From: Rhipicephalus microplus
Lineage: Eukaryota; Arthropoda; Arachnida; Ixodida; Ixodidae
Length of the DNA stretch: 64,000 nt
Assembly: GCF_043290135.1 (NCBI RefSeq)
Contig: NC_134710.1
Coordinates: forward strand, 137,724,155-137,788,154
Direction: 5' to 3'
Every line of letters starts with the position of its first letter. The first letter of the stretch is position 1. Of the stretch, positions 45,629 through 57,264 are shown piece after piece. The position numbers were made by a program, and so were the translations under genes. The notes under the pieces are model-generated. The model made no database searches. It saw only the letters and a program-made list of their open reading frames with translations, and had not been told where the DNA came from.

Positions 45629-47245
45629 ATGTGGCTGTATTCTTTAGATCAGGCGGCGGCTAACGCTACCTAGCCACAATATTTAGAGAACTAACCACTA
45701 GATTTATCTTTTTTTCCTTTAAATAGTAAAGTTAAGGACTGGTACTTTTCAGTGAAGGGTTTAATTTTCACTCGTGCTTTGACTTTAGCCACCAATCAGA
45801 CAACCTTCTTCTAGTTAATTCTACCTGCTTAAAGTCTATTTTCTGTCCCTAAACCCCAGTGCTTAGAAAAACTCTGCGCCATCATCCTGAACTATAGGGT
45901 GAAGCCTTTTACAGAACAAGTGTTCTGCAGTTTCCTCCTCCTCTCCACAAGCACTGCATACTGTTTCTAACCCTTCGTATTTGGCCCGATATGTCTTGGT
46001 TCGCAATACTCCCGTCCTGGCCTCAAACAGTAGAGAACTACCCAGGGTATTATCATAGATCCTTTTCTTGGCAATTTCCTACTTAAAAGTTCGATAGATC
46101 TCTAGTGCGTACTTGTTAATCATGCCAATTCTCCACATGTCAGTCTCCGTTTCGTTCACTTTCTTCTTAACCGATAATTCATTTTGGTTTGGCCACCTGC
46201 TGTTTTCTAAGTGTTTACCAGCGAATTTCTTAGTTCGCTTCCTCCATTTTGTATCGACATTCTTCATGTACAAGTAGCTGAAAACCTTCCTAGCCCAACG
46301 CTCCTCCCCCATTTCTCTCAATCGCTTCTCAAATTTTATCTTGCTGCTAGCTTCCCTGCCCTGGAATGATGTCCATCCCATATCACCTTGTACTCCCTGA
46401 TTTGGTGTATTCCCATGAGCTCCTAAAACAAGCCTACCTATTCCATGTTGCTTAATTTCTAATCTTGCTTGAACTTCTGATCTCATGCCCAAGACCGCAT
46501 TGCCAAACGTCAGACCAGGAACCATGACCCCTTTCCATATTCCTCTCACAACATCATACCAATTGTAATTCCACAGTACCCTATTTTTCATGACTGCTGC
46601 ATTCCTGTTACCTTTAGTCGTCACGTATATTTCGTGTTCCCTTAGGTACTCGGTCCCATTGCTTATCCATACGCACAGATATTTGTATTTATCTGTTGCC
46701 TCTAGCGTGACCTCCTGTATTCTAAGCTCACTACCTTCATTATCATTAAAAAACATGACTGCTGGTTTTTCCTTACTGAATCTGAAATGTAACCTATCAC
46801 CCTCATTACCGCAGATGTCCATCAATCTCTGCAAATCTTCCTTGTTGTCGGCCATTAGCACTACATCATCTGCGTACACCAATGCTAGTAGTGCCTGATC
46901 AATGAGTTTTCCTTGTTTGACGAAAGAGAGGTTGAAGCCAAATCCACTTCCCTCTAATTTGGCCTCTAATCCTTGTAGGTACATCATGAATAACAAGGTT
47001 GACAGAGGACACCCCTGCCTAAGCCCCCGTTTCACCTCTGTGAGCTTGGATACCTGTTTTTCCCACTTTATAACTACCTTGTTACTTTTATAGATTTCCT
47101 TTAAAAGATTAGTGACTCCATCTTCCACACCTAGTGTGTCCAGTATTCCCCACAAGTCCTCTTAAACTACATTATCGTACGCTCCCTTGATATCCAAAAA
47201 TGCTAGCCACGAAGCCTGAGTTCCTTTTCTGCCATTTCGATGTCC
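45629..47245 (-). mobile_element. 5'-truncated LINE, copy A (RT-coding)
   Basis: A 358-codon frame (47155-46079) covers the reverse-transcriptase palm and thumb: KRGLRQGCPLSTLLFMMYLQ, the catalytic LVYADDVVLMADN, and a downstream connector with FEKRLREMGEERWARKV. Just upstream, separated by one stop, is the LDIKGAYDNVV block (RT motif A). After the shared stop (IYRTFK then TAG) the zinc-knuckle-like CSACGEEEETAEH follows, then the 3' UTR and a CATCCATCC tail at 45629. The break at 47245 is an abrupt 5' truncation. The YADD box is intact, but the endonuclease is absent, so it cannot move by itself. Confidence 0.9.
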
Positions 47246-47259
47246 GGGTCGCTGCGCCC

Positions 47260-48330
47260 CTACCGCCGACGGGTGGCGAAACGTACTCATTGTATTCGCG
47301 ACGGGTGAGAAGGCCGTAAAGGTGTTCTGTGGCCGTAAGGAAAGAAACGCGCGCAGGTGCAGTCTAGCCACAGAACACCGTCAACATTCGTCGTCAACAC
47401 GCAGACCAGCGCAGATGGAGAATATGCCGTGTTAATGTAACTCCGAACATGCGTAGTTCGCAGTAATTTTGTAATGCGACGTAATGCTACCAGCCGTTTT
47501 GTTGAGTCTTTAGGCAGAAATAAATAGGACAGTTGATCAACCGTTTCTGAGCTTCCTAAAGCAATGCGGCTCTGCAAGCCCGGTAAGCTTAGTCTTCTTG
47601 AAAGTGCTCGTTGCATTTGGCGTGTGTTTGGCCCTCATTTGCCTCAATTTAGCTCTTTTTCGATCTACAAATGAACTTTTCGCGCAGTAGCGATCGGCAA
47701 GTGCTGTAGAAGCTCAGCGCTGTTGTGATCCTTAATCGGCTGGTCACAAGTGCGATCTGTTGAAATGACTGACTACCACTGCTTGAAATTGTATCGGAAA
47801 ATGTTGGTTAACTGCAGTTATAACGCTGCTGCAAGCTCGCAGAGCTATGCGTGCACATGCTGTTCATACGTTGCTGCTTAAACTTGTGCTTTTGGTTTGC
47901 AGGTTGTAGACTGTGTACCTAAGGAACCAAGCAGTGCATTGCTGAAGTGCAATGTCGATTCGCACTGTGAGTTGCATCTTTACACAATCCGTAGGGTTTT
48001 GATATTTATGCATGCTGTGTAGCCTGGCCATGACTATGATCTTGGTGGTCTTGCCCTTTTTAACGGGTTGCCGTAGTTTGGTGCCCCAAAACCGGCGTGA
48101 CCGAGAGACAAAACGAAAGAACTTACACAAAAATAAAGAAAAGAAAAACATTACTAAGAGTCGCTTAACTGGCTAACACACAAATATGAGCAACCACTAA
48201 ACACGTAGCGCTCCGCGCCGCCGCCACTATTCTAAGCGCCTCTTCGTCACTTCCACCACATTGAGCTCTCCACCCTCTACTCTGAAGCTACAGTGCACTA
48301 GAAGGAGGCAGTGGGCCTATCCCTGCGCTG
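47260..48330. other. non-coding interval between inverted LINE copies
   Basis: 47400-47640 is moderately GC-rich; no exon supported. 48340-48395 (AGAGTTTTTTAAAAGGAACC ... CTCTGGCGCTGCG) resembles a widespread dispersed tick repeat, family unknown to me. Confidence 0.35.
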
Positions 48331-48394
48331 CAGCGCCATGGCCCTTCCCGCCATAGAGTTTTTTAAAAGGAACCAGAGGGGACTCTGGCGCTGC

Positions 48395-50839
48395 GATTGT
48401 TAGTAAGACTTCCTCATCCCACCAAACCAAGAGATGGTAGGATGAAGAAGTTAAGAGAGCCATAGCAAGACGTCGGGAAGCCTCAAGGGAACATAGACAT
48501 GCTAAGCAGCAGGATGAACCGACAGATGATGTTGAAAGAAAATGGGACATTTTTCTAAGCTGTCGAAGGGAAGCATCTCTTTTGATCAATGAAAAGATTA
48601 AAAACGATAGAAAGGCAGCTGCAAAATTTTGGAACCATCTAAACTCCCTAAGAAATGAAACAAGCCGAGAGCAGAGGTTTAATTACAGCTCAAGGTGTTA
48701 GGCTAGAAGGGGACGAAGCTATTGAATATATAAGAACAAGGGTGACATAAAAATTTCAACAAAGAAGTGCCTTATGCACCTCAATGGACAAGGATGGATC
48801 AAGTGGTGCAGTGGCTTCATTTTCCCAAAGAGAGTGGGAAAGGGCTGAGAAGAGGGTTCAACAGGCCCTGATGGCATCCCGATTATGCTGTTGAAGGCAT
48901 TGGGTCCCAAGTCCCAATGCTCGCTGCCTTTGAGAGAGGCAGCGAGCAAAACAATAATCGATGGTGAAGTCCCCGATGGATCGAAACTTAGTAGGATGAC
49001 TATGATCTATAAAGGAAAGGGGGACAAAGCTGACGTAAACTACTACCATCCTATAACAGTGTCATCATTGGTCTACAGGCTGGTGATGCAGATTATAAAG
49101 GAAAGACTGCAGGCATGGATAGAGGATGAGGTAGTACTGGGGGAACTGCAGAATAGGTTTCGGAAACAAAAGAGGTTGGAAGACAATCTGTTCTCACTGA
49201 CGCAGTGCATCGAAATAGCAGAAAAGGAACAGAGGCCCCTGTGACTGACAGTTTTGGATATCAAGGGACCGTACGATAGCGTGATTCAAGAGGACTTGTG
49301 GGGAATACTGGACACACTGGGTGGAAAGATGGAGTCATGAATCTTTTGGAGGATATCTATAAAAGTAACAAAGTAGTTATAAAATAGGAAAAAACAGGTA
49401 TCTAAGCCCAGAGAGATGAAACGGGGGCTTAGGCAGGGATGTCAACCTTGTTATTCATGATGTACCTCTTAGGATTAGAGGTCAAATTAAAGGGGAGTGG
49501 ACTTAGCTTCAATCTCTCTTTCGTCAAACAAGGAAAAGTCATTGAACAGGCACTACCAGCATTGATCTACGCAGATGATATAGTGCTAATGGCCGACAAC
49601 AAGGTAGACTTCCAGTGATTGATGGACATCTGCAGTAATGAGAGAGATAGGTTAGATTTCAGGTTCAGTAAGGAAAAATCAGCAATCATGATTTTTAATG
49701 ATAATGAAGGTAGAGAGCTTAGGATACAGGAGGTCACGCTAGATAGTACGAATCAATACAAATATCTGGGTGTATAGATAAGCAATGGGACCGAGTACCT
49801 TAGGGAACACAAAATATACGTAAAGACTAAAGAAAACAGGAATGCAGTGGTGATGAAAAATAGGGCACTGTTAAATTACAATAGGTATGATGTGGTGAGA
49901 GGAATTGGGAAGGTGTCATGGTTCCTGGTCTGACTTTCAGCAATGCAGTCTTGGGCATGAGGCCAGAAGTTCAAGCAATATTAGAAATTCAGTAACAAGG
50001 AATAGGTAGTCTTGCTTTAGGAGCTCAAGGAAATATACCAAATCAGGGACTACAAGGTGATATGAGATGGACATCATTCCAGGGCAGGGAAGTTAGCAGC
50101 AAGATAAAATTTGAGAAGCGATTGAGAGAAATGGGGGAGGAGCGTTGGGCTAGGAAGGTTTTCAGCTACTTGTACATGAAGAATGTCGATACAAAATGGA
50201 GGAAGCGAACTAAGAAATTCGCTGGTAAACACTTAGAAAACAGCAGGTGGCCAAACCAAAATGAATTATCGGTTAAGAAGAAAGTGAACGAAACGGAGAC
50301 TGACATGTGGAGAATTGGCATGATTAACAAGTACGCACTAGAGATCTATCGAACTTTTAAGTAGGAAATTGCCAAGGAAAGGATCTATGATAATACCCGG
50401 GGTAGTTCTCTACTGTTTGAGGCCAGGACGGGAGTATTGCGAACCAAGACTTATCGGGCCAAATACGAAGGGGTAGAAACGGTATGCAGTGCATGTGGAG
50501 AGGAGGAGGAAACTGCAGAACACTTGTTAATGTTCTGTAAAGGGCTTCACCCTATAGTTCAGGATGATGGCGCAGAGTTTTTCAAAGCACTGGGGTTTAG
50601 GGACAGAAAATAGACTTTAAGCGGGTAGAATTAACTAGAAGGAGGTTATCTGATTGGCGGCTACAATCAAGGCACGTACCAGTCTTCAATCAAAGTACAA
50701 TCATAGTACCAGTCCTCAACCTGACTATTTAAAGGAAAAAAAAAGGATAAATCTTTTTTTTTGGTTAACTAAGTATTACGGCTAGGTGGCGTTAGCCTCC
50801 GCCCGATCGAAAGGGTACAGCCATATCTGTCCATCCATC
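48395..50839 (+). mobile_element. 5'-truncated LINE, copy B, inverted relative to copy A
   Basis: Reads through the linker (DEEVKRAIARRREASREHRH, KFWNHLNSL), RT N-terminal blocks (MTMIYKGKGDKADVNYYHPI, RLVMQIIKERLQAWIEDEV, LDIKGPYDSV), the catalytic LIYADDIVLMADN and C-terminal parts up to the zinc-knuckle-like CSACGEEEETAEHLLMFC. The 3' UTR follows, ending CCATCCATCC at 50839. Many stops and frameshifts break the frame before 50060. The segment 50062-50364 is open and almost identical to copy A, including the same TAG after IYRTFK. Confidence 0.9.
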
Positions 50840-51079
50840 CTTTAGCGAGCATGGTACAGTGGCTAGAATAGGGAAGTTTGATGAGTGGCAAGCGGGGCCT
50901 ACAGAGTGCAATGAAGCCTTTGCGATTGAGGCGCGGGGGGCGCGCGCAGACATTTATATGTTGTTTGCACGATTCCGACAGTTTTATTGGGCGCGTTTGT
51001 CCTCATTTTTTTCTTATTGTGGTGGCACTCTGACACCAATGCTTCTGAATGCACTCTCACGGTGCGAAAACAAAGTCAT

Positions 51080-51351
51080 TGCTTAGTCCCGGGGTGCACT
51101 ACAGGCTACAAGTCAGCTAAAAGAAGCATGCGTTGTTCGGTGTTCCAAAGAACGAAGCTCTGTTAGCGCAGTGGCGGAGAGCAATCTCGCATGCTGACAA
51201 GCTGCTTCAAGAGAACTCGACTGTGTGCGAGCTGCACTTCGACGAGAGGTACATCTCCCAGCATCTTGAGCACACTGTGAATGGCGAAATTGTCCGCATT
51301 GAAAGGGAAAGGCCCGTACACGTGTGCAGGATTCCCGTTCAGGGGGGGTGA
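51080..51351 (+). pseudogene. THAP zinc-finger domain, frameshifted
   Basis: CLVPGCTTGYKSAK (about 51080-51121) gives the first Cys pair. After a frame change near 51125 the second half follows: FGVPKNEALLAQWRRAI, then STVCELHFDERYI and a basic tail, to a stop at 51351. All THAP landmarks (C-x4-C, W, C-x2-H) are present across the two frames. The break means the copy is inactive unless an unseen splice repairs it. It lies just inside the left terminus of the TIR element. Confidence 0.65.
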
Positions 51352-51689
51352 ATGTTCATTGCTGCCCCCCCCCTCCCTATTAAATCGGGGTATGAAGCAG
51401 ATGTTGCGCCCCCCTTTTAGGTTACTAAAAGAGTGCCCTGTTGTCTAGTCAATGTATAGAGCAGATGTAGCGCCCCCCTCCCATGTGACTAGGGGGGAAT
51501 CCCGCTCCTCTTACCCCATTGCACGGACGCCCTTGAAATCGCTTTTTCAAAGTGGTTTAGCTACGAGTTTCACAGTAACAGCTTGGAAGAGCTTATTTCC
51601 TGCTTTCAGAAAAATATTCACGCTGGACTGCAAACAACATGGTCCAAGCTTCACCAATCAAGTGACCAAGTCTTTTCTGCTCAAACAAA

Positions 51690-51985
51690 ATTTATCCTGA
51701 AATACCGCCAACTAATACATGTTCCTTCTGCGACAATATAGCTAACTTGTAACATATACTGTGGCGGTGCCTCGTGTTATGCTGTGGGGAAGTCATCAGG
51801 CCATCCAAATGGGAGAGTGCTATTACAAGTTTCGGACTCGAGCAACAGTTATGGACAGCCCACCGGGCCCGCGACGCACGAAAAAGACTTGGTCTTGTTG
51901 TTTCGACGTGAGAGCAGCCCGCAACTTGCTCAAGCGCGTTCCGAAGGACCAAATAAAATTCATCCATCCAACCCATTTGCGTTTG
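51690..51985 (+). mobile_element. LINE C-terminal fragment
   Basis: Plus-strand translation gives NTCSFCDNIANL, HILWRC and WESAITSFGLEQQLWTAHRA. This is the Cys-Cys...His...Cys plus WExAxxS..L..Q..A pattern found at the C terminus of tick LINEs. It is followed by AATAAAATTCATCCATCC as a tail. One stop interrupts it. Different subfamily from copies A and B. Confidence 0.6.
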
Positions 51986-52749
51986 TACACAAAGGCACTC
52001 CACAAGGAGCGAGCATCTTCCCATGAAAAGAGAAAGCACATGAAGCTCAGGCGCATCACCTAGGTTTATAGCCCAAGGGAAACAATGTTCTGTGGTGCGT
52101 TTGTGAACTTTTTTTCTTGGAGATAGAAAAAGATGCGTGGCCAATTATTAAGAATGCATTGTTGTAAACAGATAGTGAGTCACTTCTAGGAAATGCGTTG
52201 TATGACCAGTGTGCAGAAAATAAAATGTTTTCATTTAGATACCGCTCGTGAGTTTCATCTCTGAGTTTGATTATGCGTTAGTAGAAGTAGCTATAGCGAG
52301 CCATGCATGTTACGAATGATGGGGCTTTATTTACACATTAGTGCTTGAAGAAATGATGGTTCGCCGGCGAAGGTGTTGCAAACAACGGCTCTCGACCGAG
52401 TTCATCGTTTCACTCTTCTACCACTTCAGATCAATAAAATGTTTCGGTGCCATCACATGCTCACTTTTGGCACCCTGTCAATATTTCAGTACAGTCGCAC
52501 ACCCGTGTAGGCATCTTGTAATTTCAGAAGCTAAATAACATGTTTGCTCTGTTGCCATTTGAGGCCACGTATGAGCAACAAAATGTATTTTACATTGCCC
52601 CCACGCGTGGTTGATTCTCGTCTCTGTGCAGTGCATCACCGCCTTGGGTGACGTGCAAACGTGTGCCAGCGCCACCTGGCGGTTTCCTTCCAAGGCGTTA
52701 TGAGCTAGCTGACGCGTTCATCACCCTTCCCTATTCTAGCCACTGTAAC

Positions 52750-53048
52750 CATGGGAATGATGGGTAGTACCCAGATTTGCCTAGTCTTCTTACTTGCGGG
52801 CACGGAATTGTACTTGCGGCTTCGCTTATTGCTGTGTTTTGGTTTCATTTTGAAGAAAAGAACAAACCCTTTTGAACTTTGTGACCCAATTCAAAATGGT
52901 AATCCTAAAATAATAAGGTGGTTAAGTGCAACCGGTGAAAATTTGCTGATTTTCGTTTCGTGAAAAAACAGCTGCAAGCCACACGAACACACACGAAGCC
53001 AGAAGTACAAAGGTTAGACAAATACGTGTATTACCCATCATTCCCATG
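52750..53048. mobile_element. 299-bp MITE with 21-bp terminal inverted repeats
   Basis: Left end CATGGGAATGATGGGTAGTAC (52750-52770) matches, inverted, the right end at 53028-53048 with one mismatch. The outer CATG at both ends may be the target-site duplication. Removing the element with one CATG restores a continuous right terminus of the surrounding TIR element. The open frame inside it has no known domain. Confidence 0.75.
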
Positions 53049-53059
53049 CTCGCTGAAGC

Positions 53060-54385
53060 ACCGTGCTTTGCAGCTCCCATAAGCACTAGCGCCAGTGTTC
53101 CCTCTAGTGTATATAAAGGAACTCTATGCTCCCCGCGTCGACAGACCGGGCATCCGCCAGGGGCGCTGCCAGTTTCTCCTGAAAACTTCTCTTGCTGTGT
53201 GTGAAGTGTGTCTGCGCATCCCTGGGGTTATGCTGTAGTTCGGGGGATATTAAGCACGGAGTTGAAGGTGGGGAGAGGGCCTCCACAATGATGCAAGAGA
53301 TAAATATGTGTATTCATATATGAACGTGGTCTGGAATTTCAAGCAATTGAAACTGCTGTTTCTATTCGTGTATGCCCAGCTGCAGCACATGTTCACGCCA
53401 TTCATTCATTTGAAGGACCTTTTTTGGTATCACATGAGCCGCTTTGCTGCACTGGTGAATGCTGGTTTTTCTGAAGGATCGGCATCTATGTCTATCCGCA
53501 AATTGCAGCTGTCTCAAAAAATGGCCTGCTGGGTGCATCTGGACGGAAAGGACAGGTTTTTTCCAGCCTCTGGCGGTCACGCACACAAAGCATGCCGCGT
53601 ACATATAGAGAAATTTACGGGGCAGTGTTCGATGACAAAAAGAGCTCGACCCATCTTAGAATGACCACAATGTCAATTGCGACAAAAAAAAGCAAGAAAA
53701 CACGCAGGCAGTGACTGCAAAGCCATAATCATACTTTGGTAAAGCCAAAGAATTCGATTAGTGGAAATTTACAAGATCAATCGTTTTATATTTCAACTTT
53801 GGTCGAGGACAAGTGCGGCATGCAGTCACCTATATTATGACGCAAAATTTGCTTTTCTGGGTGGTTTTGTGTGGGTTATTTCATTGTTTCACCCAGTTTT
53901 TTTTTCACTATTTTTTTATATTTGATGCTGGCGTTCAACTATATATGCGTAGGTTCGTGTATAGCGTGCACATTGATGAATTTTTTATCGGAGTTGTAAA
54001 GTAACAACGTTTTTGTCTTCGGCTTTTGGATGCCCACTGACAGGCTTTTGAATTACAATAATCCTTGCATACCTTTTTTTTTATTTTTTTGGTCAATTAG
54101 CAGGTGTTTATTCACGTTTGTTGTATCTGTTTATTCTTGTTCACGAGTGACAATTTCTGCATTTATAATCTATTTTGTGATAAAGCAATCATTTGCGCAT
54201 ACACAGACACGGTGTTGTGCAAATAAAATGAATTTGTCAGCACGTTATGTTGTTGACTGTTTTTTCGTGTCCTGTTCTATTCACGCTGCTGAAGCACTGG
54301 TACAATTTAATACTGCGGTGTTGAAAAAATACGCATACGCACATGTTGTATATTGCTTGTTACGTACTGATTATAACCATGCATA
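53060..54385. other. non-coding interval
   Basis: A 118-codon open frame at 53308-53664 has no recognisable domain and is not called. The rest is T-rich and featureless. Confidence 0.35.
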
Positions 54386-54628
54386 GATATTTCATTGCGA
54401 TAGCATTATATGGACACTCTCGCCTGGATGTTACCGTCGACGTGGGCGTCGCCTTCACTCACTGTATAAGTATACGTAACTATATAAATGAAAACTATAG
54501 TGAACTAGAATATAAAGAAAATGCAAGAAAGAAAAAAAAAACCTTGAAAAAGACTTTGGCACACGGAATAGAACGTGGAAACTCTGAATCGTGAATGCGA
54601 GGCGTTAACCACTGACCCACGGAGAAGG
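54386..54628 (-). mobile_element. tRNA-derived SINE-like element
   Basis: Minus strand starts with a tRNA-like head: A box in GGGTCAGTGGTTAACGCC and a weak B box CGTTCTATTCC. It then has a T-rich stretch and a conserved-looking body ending near 54386 (CATATAATGCTATCGCAATG). It is different from the Ruka family. Confidence 0.55.
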
Positions 54629-54639
54629 ACGTCTTTCAG

Positions 54640-56660
54640 TGTTCAAATGGCAAAGTATTTACATCTACCACTTACCGCTAGTGATGGCCGTCTCGGGGGG
54701 CAACTATTGTGTTTTTAGCATTACCAGCAAGATGGCACAATGAGCGCGCAGTGGCGCACACTCTCATCTCTCACGTGTACTTTGCCCCGCAGACAGGAGA
54801 AGGTGGACACTCGCTCGCACGCTTTTATCTCGCGCTGAGGTGGATTGTACGTCTTGGCTGGCCTGTGGCTTTCACCGGAACGATTCTGTTGTAGTTAGTT
54901 ACCAGGTGCACAAAGGTCTTTGCAATCGTTGCACAGTCTCCATTAGCAAAAAGAGTGCACTTTTGAGACACAGAGAAGTAACAACAGAGACGCTTATTCG
55001 CATTCATCTGTACTTGTAAGTATGGTTCGTGCGTTATTTGTGTGTGAGAAACGTGGAGCACATTTCGATCTGCTTGCCATTCTGCTCGTGACATTCCCAT
55101 TTGTTGCTATCGCGTTCATTGCCTTGCCTTTGTGGCAAAGTTGTGTCATTTTTTTTTTCATTAGATCTGTTAGTACAACATTCGTCTATACGCCAATCGG
55201 CCTTGTGTGATCTACGTCTGTAATTAAAAAGCTTGTTAAGATTACGATGCACATACATTTATAGCAAAGCCAAGCGATTCCACCCATGACTGATTTGCAA
55301 AAAAAAAAAAAGCATTAAATAGGTCAGTTACGATTAGACCCGGTCATATGCAAAAAAAAGAATTGCAAAATGAGGTGGTGTCTGTATTCGCACAGTGGGG
55401 CTCGAATGGTGAGAGTGAAGTCGCTATTATCGCTACGGTGGCGAAATAGCATTGAGCATTGTATCGATTAGCAGGTGATGTAAAAAAATCTTGAATGCTT
55501 TCAACTTGCTTTCGACTACACGACCTGTTACTGTAGTGGCTGTGTGGACGAGCATTCATCCATGCATTTTAAAGTTGCACACACGCCGTAACTTTGACCT
55601 TTCTTACGCGCAAAACAGCAGCGTGCAATAGCCGCTCCGATGAAGCCACGGGAAAGCTTCAGGTGACGCTGCGAGCTGCGCCGCCTGTCGGCGACGACAT
55701 TTAGTGCGTCACTCTTCGTCCATCAGTGAGCACACTGCCCCATTCTAGTACACTGTAACCGAAGCCAAGCGTGACGCGAAGCATCGCTGGGCCTGCCAGC
55801 TTGTGGTCGTAACCAGTGTTGCCAAGTTATTGGTTTTCCCGCTAAACTTAGCAGATTTTCAAAATGTGTAGTGGATGAAATTGTTACTATGCGGGAGGTG
55901 GGATTTTTGGCAGTTTTGAAGCCTTGCTAGGCTTTTGTTTTTTGTGTTTTTTGCAAGAAAAACATACCTGTGCCTGCATGATTTCACCGAAATGAATGGG
56001 CCCGAAGGCACGAAAGTGAAGTTTTCACCAAGTTCCAACAGACCACGACCTCCTCTATGGGAGACCAGCACTTGATAGGTGGCGCGCCGAAAAACAGCAC
56101 CTGGTGGAGAGTCGCAACACAACTCAGCCGCGTGCGCCGAGATGACCGGCTGCAGTGTACCGCAGCGAGAGCACGGGCATATGCTGCTGCAGTGCTTCAT
56201 TATAGCTCGAAAAGCCATTGCACCTGTAATACTGAACTGTGGTTTTTCAGAAAAAAACAAAACAAACTTTGTCTGAAGGCTTCTCTCACATTAAAAGCAC
56301 TCGAAAATGGAGAGAAGCTCTGCCGAGCAGACTGCGTCTATGCATGTGGCATCAAAGAGCAGTGCTGTGCAGTGATGGCGACTCCCTCGTCATCATTTTT
56401 TTCTGGTTTCCTGCTGGATTTTGTGCTAAGCTAGTGCCGGCTCATATGCTCCTATTTATAGGACCGTGCGGCGACAATATCACGCAGCCTACTTCTGTAA
56501 TAAAAAAAAAACAGGAAGTGGTAGCTGTGGCATCAATTTTTTTTTCTGGCGCCATATGTATATACTGTCCGCGGTATGTATGCGTGTAAATGTTGATCAA
56601 ACAAATGATCATGACAGCATAGCATGGGTGGTGTCGCGCTCTAATGCTTGATGATGAAGG
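54640..56660. other. non-coding interval
   Basis: No coding exon supported. 55738-55760 (CCCCATTCTAGTACACTGTAAC) resembles the inverted terminal sequence of the 50.8-53.1-kb element and may be an isolated end of that family. AAAT/TTTT tracts elsewhere. Confidence 0.35.
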
Positions 56661-56668
56661 ACAGATTT

Positions 56669-56815
56669 CCGACCACGGCGGCCGCATTTAGATGGGGGCG
56701 AAATACAAGGAACAACCGTGACCAAAGATATATGAGTGCATCGAAGAACCACAAGTGGTCACAGTTAATCCTGATAACGCTACAGCATGCCTCGAAATTA
56801 TGTCCTGTTTGGTAC
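56669..56815 (+). mobile_element. old, diverged tick SINE fragment
   Basis: Ordered blocks of the common tick SINE body are visible: GGCGGCCGCATTTAGATGGG, GGCGAAAT, GAAGAACCACAAGTGGTCA, GCCTCGAAATTATG and TTTGGTACATTAAAGCC. The tRNA head is lost. Confidence 0.6.
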
Positions 56816-57264
56816 ATTAAAGCCTAGCGATTGATGTTGAACAGAGACGTGTATTTTAGGCAGACAGAGGCAAGCGGAAAAACTAAAACCATCGGAACTA
56901 AAAAATTCCTATGCTACTTAGCCACAACATCCAATGAGAAAGAAGCTTAGCCCATCGGCTGACTCCAGAAAGCTAAGCTTTGAGTATTTCGCTGTTGTAT
57001 TCGTAACAAGAACCCTGTTTTTAGCACAAACTTAGCACCGAGTATTCGTCGCGAGTTTATTTTTTATAGTGGTACAGGGGCTTAGGCGAACGTACCCCAG
57101 CATAAATCTTGTAGACAAGGCTGCTTTCCTTCCATTTCACTGTTCGCAAATTATGTAGGCTACTTACTTGTATTATTAATCTCACGTGGGGGCATCAGAT
57201 GGAGTTTGGTGGTGATCAGATGAAACACTTTTTTTACATATGCTGTACGTATACTGCATCATAT

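Larger units (their letters stand above)
50841..53057 (+). mobile_element. TIR-bounded DNA element with a broken THAP domain, disrupted by a nested MITE
   Basis: The left end (50842-50876, AGCGAGCATGGTACAGTGG then CTAGAATAGGGAAG) is repeated inverted at 52726-52749, and the last bases (CTCGCTGAA, 53049-53057) lie beyond a MITE inserted into the right terminus. The interior carries a THAP domain and a LINE fragment. THAP plus a CATGGTACAG-type end suggests a P-like element, but no transposase core is found and no 8-bp target-site duplication is visible. The left end abuts the tail of LINE copy B. Confidence 0.5.

Noticed and set aside
46590..46898. Plus-strand frame of 102 residues
   Set aside because: Antisense of the LINE copy A reverse transcriptase.
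51761..52144. Overlapping frames of 80-150 residues on both strands
   Set aside because: The reading supported by homology is the LINE C-terminal fragment in another frame; the others are shadows.
52751..52963. 70-codon frame inside the 299-bp MITE
   Set aside because: MITEs are non-coding and the frame has no known domain.
53308..53664. 118-codon open frame
   Set aside because: No recognisable domain, no signal for a gene start or splice context; length is possible by chance in this composition.
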